Below, piece after piece: positions 63,716 to 64,000 of a stretch of DNA of 64,000 nt. The stretch is from Micromonospora chaiyaphumensis (lineage in GTDB: Bacteria > Actinomycetota > Actinomycetes > Mycobacteriales > Micromonosporaceae), in NCBI RefSeq assembly GCF_900091435.1, contig NZ_FMCS01000016.1:41594-105593 (forward strand), given 5' to 3'. Made by a program: the position numbers and the translations under genes. Position 1 is the stretch's first letter; every line of letters begins with the position of its first letter. A model generated the notes under the pieces. The model was not told where the DNA came from and did no database searches. It saw only the letters and a list, made by a program, of their open reading frames with translations.

Positions 63716-64000
63716 TCAGGACGCGGAGTAGCCGCGGGTGGCGATCCAGTCGGCGAGGTTGTCGACGCTGATGCGGTAGGAGGCCATGTTCGGGTCGGCG
63801 CTGTCGGCGATGGTCACGGTCTTGCCGTTGTCGCGGTAGCCGACGACGCTGATGTAGTGGCCGCCTTCGAAGGAGTGGGTGTTGCCGTCGGTGTCGGTGG
63901 TGGTGCCGGCGATGTTGGCGACCACGGCGCGGCCGTCGTCGACGGTGCGCACGATGTCAGCGCGCAGGGTGTCGGTCTGCTTGTCGTCGGCCTTGCCGTC
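63716..64000 (-). CDS. C39-family peptidase, C-terminal part, cut by window edge
   Basis: The last 94 residues of a papain-like C39 peptidase; the rest is outside the window. GGHYISVVGYRDNGKTVTIAD holds the catalytic His and the Asp region. The domain ends soon after with SVDNLADWIATRGYSAS. The N-terminal part with the catalytic Cys is missing, so signal peptide and identity (for example a secreted bacteriocin-type or ABC-linked peptidase) cannot be checked. Confidence 0.85.
   Translation of the reverse strand, partial: DGKADDKQTDTLRADIVRTVDDGRAVVANIAGTTTDTDGNTHSFEGGHYISVVGYRDNGKTVTIADSADPNMASYRISVDNLADWIATRGYSAS

Overview
The window is about 73% GC, with frequent GTG (and one TTG) starts and G/C-ending codons. 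Gene order and small-protein families point to an actinomycete, most likely Micromonosporaceae (Micromonospora-like). This taxonomic call is inference from gene content and order. No tRNA, rRNA, CRISPR array, transposase or phage module was found.

The backbone is a conserved actinobacterial housekeeping stretch, syntenic from memory with the M. tuberculosis Rv2421c-Rv2357c region. It carries nadD, rsfS, a gpgP-like phosphatase and degV (4.2-6.9 kb); comEA, comEC and holA (8.5-13.1 kb); rpsT (13.9 kb); lepA (16-18 kb); hemW (24.8 kb); hrcA, dnaJ and rsmE (27-30 kb); phoH, ybeY, a CorC/CNNM protein, a deaminase-fold protein and era (32.7-36.9 kb); recO and uppS (39-41 kb); an ArsR-Zur pair (56.3-57.0 kb); and glyS and dusB (61-63.6 kb).

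Accessory genes sit between these blocks. They include a CYP152-like P450 cut by the left edge, aminopeptidase N, two short-chain dehydrogenases, a divergent pair of very small genes with a palindromic intergenic region (7.86-8.4 kb), and an APH-like kinase. There is also a tandem duplication of a GlsB/YeaQ-type membrane protein with its promoter and terminator (18.1-19.07 kb), and a sugar ABC importer lacking its ATPase (19.2-22.3 kb). Further on are a class C beta-lactamase-like hydrolase, an acyltransferase, a DUF4097 lipoprotein, a pirin, 6-phosphogluconate dehydrogenase and a two-component system. A YkoEDC-type ECF importer preceded by a TPP riboswitch (47.0-50.2 kb) is followed by a hydrolase / AAC(3) / SIS operon (50.3-52.7 kb), a large acyl-CoA dehydrogenase, and a ZnuACB importer. 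The right edge cuts a C39-family peptidase.

Regulation visible in sequence includes a perfect CIRCE operator before hrcA, the TPP riboswitch before ykoE, a candidate Zur box before znuA, GGTTT-N16-GGG(A/C)AC stress-sigma-like promoters before the duplicated membrane genes, a palindromic operator before the sugar ABC operon, and many strong GC hairpins at gene ends.

The least explained structures are non-coding: four long intergenic palindromes of three sequence types (one type present twice with identical geometry, once inside the ykoEDC operon), a 20-G homopolymer between pepN and nadD, and two degenerate tandem arrays. I found no convincing wholly new multi-gene system. The best leads are the palindrome families, the small divergent regulator pair, and the deaminase-fold protein without catalytic motifs next to era.
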